Positions 12,398 to 23,520 of a DNA stretch of 64,000 nt are shown piece by piece. Source of the DNA: Elephas maximus indicus (Eukaryota; Chordata; Mammalia; Proboscidea; Elephantidae); contig NC_064831.1 of NCBI RefSeq assembly GCF_024166365.1, positions 32,044,768 to 32,108,767 of the forward strand, in the 5' to 3' direction. The notes under the pieces were generated by a model that was not told where the DNA came from, did no database searches, and was given only the letters and a program-made list of their open reading frames with translations. The translations under genes were made by a program, and so were the position numbers. Each line of letters starts with the position of its first letter. The stretch's first letter is position 1.

Positions 12398-12900
12398 ATT
12401 CAATTTAGCATGTATTTTTTGAGCACCTGCTATGTGTAAAGCACCATTTGAGGTACTGAAGATACAGCTGAGAATGAGACAGATTAAAACCCCCTATTTT
12501 CATGAAGCTAAAATCTAGTGTTTGTGGAGGGGGGAGGTGGGGGGGGGGCGGCAGACAGTAACCAAAATAAATAAACCATATTTTTAAAAACTAAAACCAT
12601 ATTTTTTATTACTGCTGTGTACTATGGAGAAAAAAGAAATTAAGTGAGGAAGGAGGTGGGAAGTGCCAGGGAAGGTAGGGGAGGGGGCAGGGGGAAGGCA
12701 AGAGCAATTCTAAATAAAATTAGTCAGGGTAAGCCTTCGGTGAGGTGGTAGTTTCCCATTTCACATGCCTCCCCAACCATTAATGCAGGCAAGAGGAGAT
12801 GGCAGTTTGGACCAAGGTGGTAGCAGTGTGGGTAAAACGACATGCTCAGATCCTGGATATGTTCTGAAGGTATGTAAAGTAAGATGGGAACAACAGACCT
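12398..12900 (+). repeat. ancient dispersed mammalian repeat ('tatgtgccaggcact' type)
   Basis: 'gagcacctgctatgtgtaaagcacc', 'catgaagctaaaatctagtg', 'gtcagggtaagcctt..gaggtgg' and 'ggaccaaggtggtagcagtg' occur in the order of a very common old mammalian repeat. I leave it unnamed because I cannot verify its family. Other pieces lie at 20240-20310, 26640-27140, 53805-54050 and 57940-58262. Confidence 0.6.
12527..12552 (+). repeat. G-rich simple repeat
   Basis: Nearly pure G tract with isolated A, T and C bases inside the ancient repeat. It could form a G-quadruplex. Confidence 0.85.
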
Positions 12901-15147
12901 GGGCTGCTCTCAGTCGTAAGGTATGCATGACCCACCCCCACCAAAACCACACTGGCATCAGTGAAAATCTTAGCAGATGGTTCAGACATTTGAATTCTTT
13001 AGGAAGATTAAGAGCCCATGGTAGAATTAATTCTCTGCCGCCCAATATGTATATGTGTGCATATGTGTGGGTCAGGCCGGCTCTCCTCTAGCCTCTCTTT
13101 CTCTCCTTGGCCCATCACTGTGCCAGGAGCCGTGAGCGGTGGAGTCACATAGCGTGATTTCTGTGCTCAACAATTCCATCTGGTTGGGAATGCTTGTGAA
13201 ATAAGAAACTACCACCTTGTCTTCTGAGGCTTTTCCCTCTCTGTTTCTCTCCTCCCACTTTGCCTATGCCTGGCCTCCCTGGAGCCCTTGAAGCACCAAG
13301 AACCAGAGATGCTGATTCACGCTCATGCTGATGACGTAAACTCCTTTAAGACAAGGTCTGGTCTGGCGTCTGGTGCTTGTTTACTTACAGCTTCCCTCTC
13401 AGGAGTGGCCTGGCTCTGTCTTTGATGTTCTTCTATTTCTTCTCTTGGCCCCCAGTTAAGATAAAGCCCCAAACCAAGCTGGACGCAGCCCTGTAAACTC
13501 CAGGATCAACCTAAGGTTACTGTCAGCGTGACCTTCCACAGGACCTTTAAGATGCTCAAGAAGCTGGAGCCTGCTTCTCCTACCAGGGAGACGGGAGAAA
13601 CAAAGCATTCCTTTCTGAGCAGCTGTGCTCAATCTTCCAGGTGGCTTGAACTTTTAGTAAATGAACTCCCCCAGTGCCAGGCACCTGTTTGGTTTCCTGA
13701 TGCCTTTGAAGACCTAGCTAAGGTTCTGTACTGGGAATCAGTAACGGCCTAGGAAACCAGAGTTTTACTCTCTACTTAGTTTGTAAATCGTGTCTTTTAA
13801 GCATATGCTGTGGCAGATGGTAGGTGATACCAGGGTGTGTTTAGTTAGATGGGATCCTTGCTAAAGCTCACTCATCCATCTGCATTCTCTAGAGGCCAGG
13901 ACTTTGTGGTACCTATGCTAAGAAATCCATCAAAACCAAGAAGACTTTAAACGGTAAGTAATAATGGTTCTGGGCTGGGTGTGCGCTAATGAAAATGCAG
14001 ACCTTCTCCACACGGAGTGGAAAAAAACAACCTAAACCCAGCATCCGCCATCCTTCCAGGGAAGCTGTCACTGTGATCTGTGATATGCTATCAAGATGAA
14101 AGTGGAACCAAGTGTACTTTATTCAGGATATCTGTGAGGTAAAAAATATAATGCTTCTTTTCTATCTTTGTGACATTGTTCGCAAAGAAGTGATTTGGCT
14201 GTTAAAACCACTTGCACTGTATCTCGAGGCTGAGGCTGACAACTCAAATAAAAGCCTCTCTCTCTGTCTCTCTCTCTGGTTGGTTATCTGAACTGCAGTT
14301 GGCTGTCACGGTCGTTCTCTATACTGAGGTAGTTGGGGAAGGAGGAGGCATTTGTGTGGCTTGCTACAGAACCCTGCCTCTACTCCATGCTTCTGCTAAA
14401 GGTCTTTTTGCTCTCCACCTAATTTCCTGGAGTTCAGGGAAGTTTTTTCTTTGTTTGTTTTGTTTTGTTTTGTTACGACCTCAAAACCAAGTGCGGTGGT
14501 AAAAGACAACAAAAAAGTTTTAATTTTTAATATGTTTTGTATTTACTTTGTAGAAAAATTTGGTATTAGTCCAAAAAAGAAAATAGGATCTCATCATTTG
14601 AGGTAAACAGTGTCAGCATTTCAATGCATTTCTTCTGATTTTTTATCTGTGTGTGTGTGTGTTGACGGTGGTTTTTGTTATTAAAGAAGTGGGGCCTGAA
14701 AGAATAATTTTGTGAACTCCTCAATAACGATTTGTGACAAACATTTTTCCAACAACCTTTAATTCTCAGCAGATGTGGGCACACTACTTTTTGCCATCAT
14801 CATTAATCTGCAAAGAACACCATTCCAAACAAGTGTCCCTCTGAACTGTCATAAATCACATTAGACTCTCCATCAAAAGAAACAGTGAGATGCCTCGCCC
14901 TACAGAGATGCAATGTGGCAAACTCGGGATCTTATGTAAAATACTCAAACGTCCTTGCCCTTCTGACGCTCTATCCTTGTTTCCTCAACCTTGTCAAGCT
15001 CCTGCAGAGCCTAAAGTCGCCCTGATATTTGGGGCCATTCTGGCCTGTAAAAGGCCCCACAAGATGTCCCGTTCACTATATCTTCCCCATCAAGAGTGCC
15101 TCTGATTTTCTGCAGAGTAATTCTTACAGCTGAATTCAAAGGAACTA
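12901..15147. other. unassigned intergenic DNA
   Basis: No confident gene. It holds a (TTTTG)-type run at 14452-14475, a (GT)6 run near 14650 and an isolated splice-site-flanked 61-bp segment at 13893-13953 (see findings). 14525-14830 faintly recalls old L1 3' sequence. Confidence 0.45.
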
Positions 15148-15159
15148 TTTCCCTGTAGG

Positions 15160-15311
15160 AAACCCTGGTGGCATAGTGGTTAAGAGCTATGGCTGCTAAC
15201 CAGCAGTTGGAATCCACCAGGCACTCCTTGGAAACCCTCTGGGGCAGTTGTACTCTGTCCTGTAGGGTCGCCATGAGTCAGAATCAACTCGACAGCAATG
15301 GGTTTGGTTTA
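15160..15311 (+). mobile_element. AfroSINE-type SINE, subtype I, with 12-bp TSD
   Basis: Full copy from 'aaaccctggtggcatagtgg' to 'cgacagcaatgggtttgg'. Flanked by TTTCCCTGTAGG (15148-15159) and TTTCCCTATAGG (15312-15323). The head (ggctgctaacc..gttggaatcc) is tRNA-Asn-like. Confidence 0.93.
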
Positions 15312-15323
15312 TTTCCCTATAGG

Positions 15324-15635
15324 TGGAGTGGTGGTTCAGTGGTAAAATTCTTCCCTTCAATGTGTGAGGCCTGAGTTTGAGGCTCGGATTCAATTCCCAG
15401 CCAATGTATCTCAAGCACAGATGCCACCAGTCTGTCAGTGAAAGCTTTTGTGTTGCTATGATGTTGAACAGATTTCAGCAGCACTTCTGGACTAAGATAG
15501 ACTAGGAAGAAATGCCTGGCAATCTACTCCTGAAAAATTAGCTGTAACTCTGTGGCACACAGTTCTATTCGGACACACATGAGGGCACCATGAGTCAGAG
15601 CTGACTCGATGGCAACTGTAAAAAAAAAAAAAAAG
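15324..15635 (+). mobile_element. tRNA-Gly-headed SINE, same-site insertion
   Basis: It begins 'tggagtggtggttcagtggt' and carries a B-box-like 'ggattcaattcc', matching the tRNA-Gly body. The SINE/RTE-related body and 3' tail (gagtcagagctgactcgatgg) follow, then a long A-run. The left flank is the TSD of the preceding SINE, and a third copy, TTTCCCTATAAG, follows at 15636-15647. Confidence 0.88.
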
Positions 15636-15647
15636 TTTCCCTATAAG

Positions 15648-16585
15648 AATTCAACTTTCTCATAAATATATTTGCACATTTCCACCCAGAGACGCTAAGT
15701 TACAAATTGAAAGTCCACTAAAAGGTTGTGGATCTAATGGTAGGAAAGGTAGTCAGGCTAAATCTGAGAAAAGGAACACTATGAATTATTGCGCTGACAA
15801 CCCCATTATTTGCTATTCATTGGTTTGTTACACTGTGGTTTAACTAACTAATGGACACTACATTAAGGAGCCTTCAGGGAGGTGGTAGTGGTTTGAGGAG
15901 CAGTGTGGCCTCCTTGCAAGAAACGTCACTATTAGAAAAAGAGACTGGCGTGCAGGGCGCTCTTTTGTCTTTTGTCCTCTGGACTGACCTGGCCTCAAAT
16001 TCAGGCCAATGAGAGCACTTGGTCAAGGTTTCCATCTGGGAGGTGGAGGGGTTAGGACTAGTCAGGTCCCGTCCTAACAGCTACAGGTGCTGGAGACCAA
16101 CGTACATGCTGACGTTTTAGGCACGGAGTTGCTTGTTTAGTGTCTTTTTCCACAGTCAATGTAGATATCCATTTTCAACTGCGTACAATTTATTTATTTT
16201 AACATTCTGAGAGGGGAGATAGAGGAAATGGAGACACAATCATAGTTCTTTTTCTCTGTCTTCTTTACCTTTTTCTTTCTGCCTTAATAGCTAGAAATCA
16301 CAGCGTTATTATATAGAGCAGACCCAAATGCTGATCCCCATCAACAGGTGAACAAAACCTGTTGTATTGAATTGCTTCCTTCCTCTTTCCTGGGCTGTGG
16401 AGGGGGAGGAGCCGGAGGGGTACTCAAACATCATTGGGACGTTTGGAAAAAATCTGGCTGAGACGTGGCCAGTTTTACCTCAGTCATTGCTAATAGAAGC
16501 AGCTACATATATGTTAACTAAAATCTGTCATAGTTTTCTTCTTTAAGGGCAATCACCAGTCTACGGTGATTTTTTTTCCCCCTCT
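15648..16585. other. unassigned intergenic DNA
   Basis: No recognised gene or repeat. Confidence 0.5.
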
Positions 16586-16791
16586 TTCCCTGATTGTCTT
16601 CCCCTCTTTCTTTCATCACTTTAATCTATTTATAAGTAACTGCTGTCATCCACTAGGCTGATTCAGGCTTCTAAGCGATAAGGGTTTTTTTTCCCTAATT
16701 GTCTTCCCCTCTTTCTTTCATCACTTTAATCTATTTATAAGTAACTGCTGTCATCCACTAGGCTGATTCAGGCTTCTAAGCGATAAGGGTT
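16586..16791. repeat. tandem duplication, period 105 bp
   Basis: 16586-16686 is repeated at 16691-16791 with a single visible substitution (G at 16592, A at 16697). Each unit runs from 'ttccct' to 'gcgataagggtt'. The copies are joined by a T-rich stretch. Confidence 0.95.
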
Positions 16792-18071
16792 AATATATTA
16801 CATTAGGACAAAAAACCTGAAGTAAACTCGTTGATTGTAAGCTTAAAAATCCACAAGCACTAATGGTCATCTCTAGGCCATTTGATTCTATTTTGTTATG
16901 CTAGTTTTCATGCTACCCTTAACTGAAAATCCAAGTTAAAAAAAAAAAAAAAATGTCAGTATGGGTCAGGGAAAAAAAAGCTAGAATACGTAGCTTTCAA
17001 ATATAAAAATATTGGCTTCCAGGCTCAGCACAAAATGAGGTAAAATAAAACAAAATTTCATTTTTACAGAACAGGTCAGGGTCAAGGGCACTGCCATTAA
17101 AAATAGTATTCTATAAACATGGAAATCAAGGGCTTCTTCTCAGGAAAGGTTGCAACAGCAGGGAAAAAACTTGCAGGTGTTAACATTTTCACTGTGTAAC
17201 AAATTCTGACTGCAAGGAAATAAATCAACAAATGCCTAAGCCAGGGAGGAAGAAAGGAAAATCTGTAAGAGAAAGACTCCCACCTGGAGGGAACCCCCAC
17301 CAAGACATTTTTGGAAACCGAGAGGTGGGGGCGATTGGAGAAGGAAATCTTCAGAGTAATCACACCCCTCTGATGCAAAGAAGTGAGGAGATTAGGAAAA
17401 CTGTATGAAATGAACAAGCTTATGAAGCAGAAATCCCAACGAATGCATGTCATTGAGGGTGTTTAAAGAACTGTCTGAGACTCATGCAGGTGCTTCTCCT
17501 GTCACTTGGGGCATAAGGCAGATTTTAAGCTATGGCTTGGAACCATCATTTTCATCTCAGAAAACATGCATCTCTGAAAATGTGGGTTCTGTAAATTGAG
17601 ATTTTTGTTATATTAAGCTTTATGGCTAAGCTTCCAGTCATTTGAGAGCAGTGGTTTGTCTTAACCATTCAAGAAGTCTGGAACAAGTTTGTAAGAGAAA
17701 AACGAGTCAAAAGTTGGCAAATAAATTAAATAAGTCAATCTGAGAAATAGTCAAACAACACTGATTTTTTGGGAAAAGCAAATTGAATGTCAATTAAGAA
17801 AGTTGAGATTAAACACTGTCATCTTTCAATTATCAGTGCTGATGGGGAAGAGGCTGAGAGAGAAACAGCATCGCGGAGAACTCGAAAGCCTCATTTCCAT
17901 TTCCATCTTTTTTCTCATTTATATTTCAATATTTTTATTGAACTAATTTGAGCTTTAAAAACCTCTCCATTCCCTTTCCAGTCGTTAAAGAAGCATTTAT
18001 CCAGGGCCCACCAAAGCGCCAGGCCCTCAACAGGGCATCCAGAGAAAGAGATTGGAGCCTAGAGGCTGACT
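16792..18071. other. unassigned intergenic DNA
   Basis: No recognised gene. The 118-codon minus-strand frame at 17097-17453 has no domain I recognise. There is an A16 tract at 16938-16953. Confidence 0.5.
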
Positions 18072-19077
18072 TCTTGTTGTTGTTGTCATCGTTGTTCTGT
18101 GCTGTTGAGGCAATTCTGACTCCAAGCAACTCTATGTGACAAAGTAGAACTGCCCCCAAAGGGTTCCTAGGCTGTAATCTTTATGATTTATGCTTGCTGG
18201 AAGTGAAGAGGACTTGACGCACTTATTGATGAAGATCAAAGACCACAGCCTTCAGTATGGATTACACCTCAATATAAAGAAAACACAAATCCTTGCAACT
18301 GGACCAATAAGCCCCATCATGATAAATGGAGAAAAGATTGAAGTTGTCAAGGATTTCATTTTACTTGGGTCCGTAATCAATACCCATGGAAGCAGCAGTC
18401 AAGAAATCAAAAGATGCATTGCATTGGGCAAATCTGCTGCAAAGGACCTCTTTAAAGTGTTGAAAAGCAAAGATGTCACCTTGAAGACTAAGGTGAACGT
18501 GACTCAAGCCATGGTATTTTCAGTCACATCTTATGCATGTGAAAGCAGGACAATGAATAAGGAAGGTTGAAGAAGAATTGATGCCTTTGAATTATGGTGT
18601 TGGCGAAGAATGTTGAATATACCATGTAATGCCAGCAAGAACAAACAAATCTGTTTTGGAAGAAGTACAGCCAGCATGCTCCTTAAAAGCAAGGATGGTG
18701 AGACTGCATCTTACATACTTTGGACACGTTGTCAGGCGAGATCAGTCCCTGGAGAAGGACATCAGGCTTGGTAAAGTACAGGATCAGTGGAAAAGAGGAA
18801 GACCCTCAATGAGATGGACTGACACAGTGGCTGCAACGATGGGCTCAAGCATAACGATGATCATAAGGATGGCGCAGGACCGGGCAGTGTTTTGTTCTGT
18901 GGTACATAGGGTTGCTATGAGTCAGAACTGACTTGACGGCACCTAACAACAATAACAGTCATTATGGGAGCAGATTGCCAGGTCTTTTCTCCTGTGGAGC
19001 TGCTGATGGGTTCAAACCACCAACCATTTGGTTAGCAGCTGAGTGCTTAACCATTGTGCCGACAGAGTTCCTTCAAT
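18072..19077 (-). mobile_element. AfroSINE-type SINE (long form) split by an RTE insertion
   Basis: The left part (18072-18183) starts with the tail complement and stops inside the 'gctgtaatctttatg' module. The right part (18957-19077) resumes at 'attatgggagcagattgcc' and ends with the head complement 'ccattgtgccgacagagttcc'. The two halves together make one element of normal length. Confidence 0.9.
18184..18953 (+). mobile_element. RTE (BovB-like) LINE, 5'-truncated
   Basis: The frame at 18190-18570 encodes the RT region with 'HLNIKKTQI' and 'DFILLGSVINTHGSS'. A second frame (18629-18931) encodes the C-terminal 'GRPSMRWTDTVAATMGS' end. A stop and a frameshift separate them, so it is inactive. 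It ends in the RTE 3' tail and (aac)n-like sequence. It lies within the SINE above and is therefore younger than that SINE. Confidence 0.93.
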
Positions 19078-19643
19078 AATAATAAAGTTGGTTTTGTTTC
19101 CTTTTATCATCTCACGCAATGCACACCATAAATTAGAATTAATAATAAGAAAAAAATTCCCTTGGTAGGTAAGGACATTCTTCTCTCAATTCTTCTCTAA
19201 AATAGAGCTTTTCGTTAGCTCTCATTCTCAACCCTGATCTACATATGAAGAAGAAAATCCCAGCTAGAGGGAGAAGTGGAGAAAAAACAGAAAAGAGGCA
19301 AAAAGCAAAAGGAAACTGTATAGAAAATTAAGACAAAAACAGAAGAGCAAAGAGTCTGATTCATTTGTGGATAATATTGAAATTAAACCCAAGGTAAGCT
19401 GTGAAAATGGATTTAGAAGTGTGCACGTTATGACTAAGAAGCCAGCAGTAGAGGATAACGTGGTCAGGATGTACAGATGACGCAGAAGTGATGTCCACTC
19501 CAGCAAGTAGCCAGGAGAAATCAGAAAGCCTCAGAGTTTGAACCACGTTCATCACAGAAGTGACCAGACAAGAAAGCAGTAAACAAGGAGCAGGTCAGGG
19601 GAAACGATGAACTCCTTACAAATACTTTTATTTATTTACTCAT
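19078..19643. other. unassigned intergenic DNA
   Basis: Purine-rich, with no recognisable gene or repeat. Confidence 0.5.
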
Positions 19644-20216
19644 TGTTATGGATTGAATTGTGTCCCCCCAAAAGCATGTGTTGTAAATCTATGCCTGTGT
19701 TTACAATCACATTTGGGAATGGGTTGCCTTTGTTATGTTAATGAGGCAGGATTAGTAGAGGGTGTATCTTCAGTCCATGTATTTTGGGATATAAAAGAGA
19801 TTAAACAAGCAAGAGAGAAGCAAGCAAAGATGGGGGAAGAGATACGGCAAGCCACATGAAGATCGCCCAGGAGCAGAAGTTCAAAGAGACAAGGACCTTC
19901 CACCATCACCTACAGAAAGAGAAAGCCTACCCCTGGAGCTGGCACCATAGATTAGGGTTTCTAGCCTCCTAATCTGTGAAAGGAAACCCTGGTGGCATAC
20001 TGGGTAAGAGCTATGGCTGCTAACCAAAAGGTTGGCAGTTCGAATTCACCAGGCACTCCTTGGAAGCCCTATGAGACAGTTCTACTCTGTCCTACAGGGT
20101 CGTTATGAGTCAGAATCAACTCGACGGCAACAGGGAAAAACAAGAAAAATAATTTCTGTTTGCTAAAGCCTCCCATTTGTGGTATTTCTGTTACAGCAGC
20201 ATAGATAACTAAGACA
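19644..20216 (+). mobile_element. ERVL/MaLR-like solo LTR with SINE insertion, 5-bp TSD
   Basis: It starts TGTTATGGATTGAATTGTG and ends CTAAGACA. Perfect 5-bp duplications CTCAT lie at 19639-19643 and 20217-20221. The usual 3' motif 'gtggtatttctgttacagcagc' is present. A SINE interrupts it at the AATAAA-containing stretch. Confidence 0.9.
19981..20137 (+). mobile_element. AfroSINE-type SINE, subtype I, inside LTR
   Basis: Full element from 'ggaaaccctggtggcat' to 'caactcgacggcaacagg'. It interrupts the 'tctgtgaaaa..taatttctg' segment of the LTR. Confidence 0.9.
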
Positions 20217-20221
20217 CTCAT

Positions 20222-20559
20222 AAATTTTCACACATTTGAGGTACACCTACTATGTGCCAGGCACTCATGGGATCTATCCAATACATAGGTGTACAATAAA
20301 TGTTTATTGAACCACTGTACAGAAGAAGAAGTAATGAACAAGCCAATGATTCAGAAAGTCCACACGTTCTTCTCTAGACCTATAGCCCTCTGCTAGGCAC
20401 TTCCTTTTCCTGGACTTTCACTTACCCACTAATAACGAGTCTCAATCCTAGCTGCCTTCAGACTCTCACAGGCCATACTAACCACATTAACCCAAGTGAG
20501 TCTGGTCTATGACTTGTGAGGAATCTGAATAAAGGCAGGCTGTAGAGTTCCAGGCATTC
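20222..20559. other. intergenic DNA with an ancient repeat fragment
   Basis: 20240-20310 ('acctactatgtgccaggcactc', 'aataaatgtttattga') belongs to the ancient dispersed repeat described at 12398. The rest is unassigned. Confidence 0.5.
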
Positions 20560-21226
20560 CTGGATGGTGTAAAGATTTAACACACTGGGCTGCTAAATGA
20601 AAGGTTGAAGGTTCGAGCCCACCCAGAGATATCTCAGAAGAAAGGCCTGGTGATCTACTTCCAGAAAACCAGCCATCGAAAACACGAGCACAGAACAGGA
20701 GAAAAATACAGAACAAAATTCAAATTCACACACACAAAAAAAGACCAAGCTTGTTGGTCTGACAGAGACTGGAGAAACCCCAAGAGTATGGCCCCTGGAT
20801 ACGCTTTTAACTCAGTACTAAAGTCACTTCTGAGATTTACCCTTCAATCAAAGATCAGACAGTTCTACAGGCCAACAACGATACATGTGCGGGTCATGCG
20901 TCATAGTCCAGTTATGTATAGGAGGCTGATGGGCACACCAGCCTAAAAGCAAAGATGAGTAGGCAGGGAGGGCCAGGAACGTTGGACAAATGGAAACAGG
21001 GAACCCAGGGTGGAGAAGGGGAGAGTGTCGACACATGATAGGGTTGGCAGCCAATGTCACAAAACAATTTGTGTATTAACTGTTAACGAGAAACTAATTT
21101 GCTCTGTAAACTTTCACCTAAAGCACAATAAAAGAAAGAAAGAAAACCCTTAAGGAGCACAATTCTACTCTGACACACTCGGGGTCACCACGAGTCGGAA
21201 TCAACTCAATGGCAATTGGTTACTGA
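20560..21226 (+). mobile_element. AfroSINE-type SINE, subtype II, split by an L1 3' fragment
   Basis: Head and body 20560-20692, tail 21142-21226. The break falls at 'gccatcgaaaac..gagcaca', which is present on both sides (20678-20692 and 21142-21161) as an imperfect target duplication. Confidence 0.87.
20693..21141 (+). mobile_element. elephant-type L1 3' end
   Basis: 'gtctgacagagactggagaaacc', '..ggagagtgtcgacacatga' and 'ctgtaaactttcacctaaagc' lead to an AATAAA followed by an A-rich (agaa)n tail. Target duplications flank it. A shorter copy of the same 3' end lies at 49231-49447, and a related terminus begins the L1 at 24787. Assigning it to L1 rests on the tail and on memory of elephant repeats. 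Confidence 0.7.
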
Positions 21227-21867
21227 TAAAATTCCGAGAATATTCATGATCTTTATCTTAACTGTATCCCTCATGGGAAAAACGAGACTATAAGCATTAG
21301 GTTGCCAAACACCACAGAGAAAGTAGAGATCTTCCTTAGATGGTTCTCATCTCTCATAAAGAGAAAAGCACCGCCCATACTGTGAACCTCACTGAAGCAC
21401 CAGCGCTTGCTCATGCACCCGTGACACTGGTGGGATGTCATCACGTGTCTGATAGAAACACAGCTGTCCCCAGGGGTTGGATAGTACAGCATAGACTCAG
21501 GTTAACATCAACCATGAAAGAATGAGGAGGTTCATAGGCTGCAGAAAATCACCCCAACACAGCCCAATGTCAATACCAGGTGCAGAAGTAGCATGGACCC
21601 AACTTGACTACAGAAAGTGAAAAGGCAGAATTCAGCACCTGATCAATGGCGTCTCAGAAACCAGGGTTTATGTGCTAATAAGCTCTTACATACTGACAAC
21701 TACTGTATATTTTTCAAAGCTCCCCAGGTGATTCCAATGCACAGCCAAGATTGAGAACCACTGCCACACAACATCACAAGAGATTCTAGTACCAGTTGCC
21801 TCCAGGCTCCGTCATGAAAATGACAGGTTTTTAAAACATTAAAAAAGCTTCTAGAACTAGAGAAACG
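21227..21867. other. unassigned intergenic DNA
   Basis: No gene or recognisable repeat. Confidence 0.5.
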
Positions 21868-22660
21868 ATCCCTGAAAGGAAGCGACAGAGATGTTCTTCA
21901 ATAGATGAGTGGATAAACAAACCATAGTACATCCATGTAATGTGTTATTCCGTGATAAAATGACATGGAGGAGCCTTAAATGCATATTGCTAAGTGAAAG
22001 AAGTCACTCTGAAGGGGCTACAAACTGTAGGATCCTAACTAAATGACATTCTGGAAAAGGGAAAACTGTAAAAACAGTAAAAGGATCAATAGTTGCCGGA
22101 AGTTCGGGGGAGGTAAGAAGGATGAATAGGTGGAGCATAGGACATTTTTAGGGCAGTGAAATTATTCTTTAATGAGACTAATGGTGGACATATGACATTA
22201 TGCATTTGTCCCCAAAACCCATGGGACTGTACAACACAAAGAGTGAACCTCATGTCAATTACGAGCTTTACCAACAGCCAGCTGCCATACAATCGACTCT
22301 GACTCATGGCCGCCCTGTGTGTGTCACAGTAGAACTGTACTCCATAGGTTTTTCAACGGCTGATTTTTCAGAAACAGGTCACCAGGCCTTTTTTCTCAAG
22401 TGCCTGTGAGTGGATTCAAACCTCCAACATTTTGGTCAGCAGCCAAGCGCATTAATTGTTTGTACCATCCAGGAGTTCCAGCAATAGACTTCAGTTCATA
22501 ATACTGTATCAGTATCGATTCATCAATTGTAACAAACGTACATGAATGCAAGATGTTAGTAGGGGAAATTGCAGGGCAGAGAGGAGGCATATGACAACTC
22601 TTCGTAAATCAAAAACTGCTAGAAAAAATGAAGCCTATTAAAAAAAAATTCATTGCCCCC
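21868..22660 (+). mobile_element. old L1 (L1M-type) 3' end, interrupted by a SINE
   Basis: 'atgttcttcaatagatgagtgg', 'taagtgaaagaagtcactctg', 'gttgccggaagttcggggga' and, after the SINE, 'tcgattcatcaattgtaacaaa' follow the familiar 3' region of old mammalian L1s. Confidence 0.75.
22275..22482 (-). mobile_element. AfroSINE-type SINE, subtype II, in L1M
   Basis: Reverse-oriented copy from 'gctgccatacaatcgactc' to 'gtttgtaccatccaggagttcc'. Confidence 0.87.
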
Positions 22661-23361
22661 CCCCAAAAAAGTTTTAGAATTAAAAAAAAAGAAATTCACT
22701 GAGTAAGGATCTCTGAAAGTGTCACAAGCTTTGTCCAAGGCTAAGTGTCCTAGAAATATGCTTGTCAAAAGGGGGAAATTGTTCAGCAAAATGAAGTGGT
22801 TGATTGGTCAAGGCCATGGTGGAATGTGGTCCATGCCTTAATAAAGGGAACAGTACGATCTCTTGCAGGACCCTTGCCCTAATCACCTTCCTCCGCTTGC
22901 TTTCCAAGCTGTTTGGTGAGCTGGAAAGCCCTCTGAACTCCTCAGCAAGTTCCTCTATCTCATCACCCCGTTGGTTTCCTCTCTGGCACTTGTCACTAAG
23001 TCACTTCATACAAGTATGAGAAGTGCTATGTTGAAAACAACTTAATCAGCTTTTCCGGTTTGCTTTTGTAAGAATGGGCCCAAGCTGTCCATCTGCCTGG
23101 GGGGAGATTAGAATTTGTCCTAGAAGTAACAAAGGATGAGGGTGGGACTCACTTCTGACATGCAAAGTAGGATTATGAAGCAAAACAACAGCTTTACAAA
23201 CCAGGCGTTGGAGTTGAGAGGATTTTCCCTATTTCTCCAATATCTACTTTATGAAGAGCCGGTAATGGGGCTCTTCTGTGGTGGTGAGAAGCCATTCCTT
23301 TCCCCCTCAGCAAAGCCTGTGAGGCAAGGAGGAAGTAATTTGGGGGAAACCAAACTAAACA
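22661..23361. other. unassigned intergenic DNA
   Basis: C9 and A9 tracts at 22656-22692, otherwise unassigned. Confidence 0.5.
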
Positions 23362-23520
23362 ATAGGACAGGGTAGAACTGCCCCATAGGGTTTCCAAAGC
23401 CATAACCTTTATGGAAGCAGACTGCCACATCTTTCTCCTGCAGAACAGCTGGTAGGTTTGTACTTCTAACCCCCTTTTGGTTAGCAGCTGAGCGCTTACC
23501 ACTGTGCCACCAGAGCTCCT
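23362..23520 (-). mobile_element. AfroSINE-type SINE (long form), 3'-truncated
   Basis: Starts at 'aggacagggtagaactgcccc', so the element's own 3' tail is missing. Ends with the head complement 'cactgtgccaccagagctcc'. Confidence 0.82.

Noticed and set aside
12957..13091. Coding exon in the 108-codon frame at 12765-13091
   Set aside because: Its first half is the ancient dispersed repeat and no splice signals or domains support it.
18190..18931. Functional reverse transcriptase gene
   Set aside because: The RTE copy is 5'-truncated, lacks the endonuclease and RT core, and has a stop and a frameshift.
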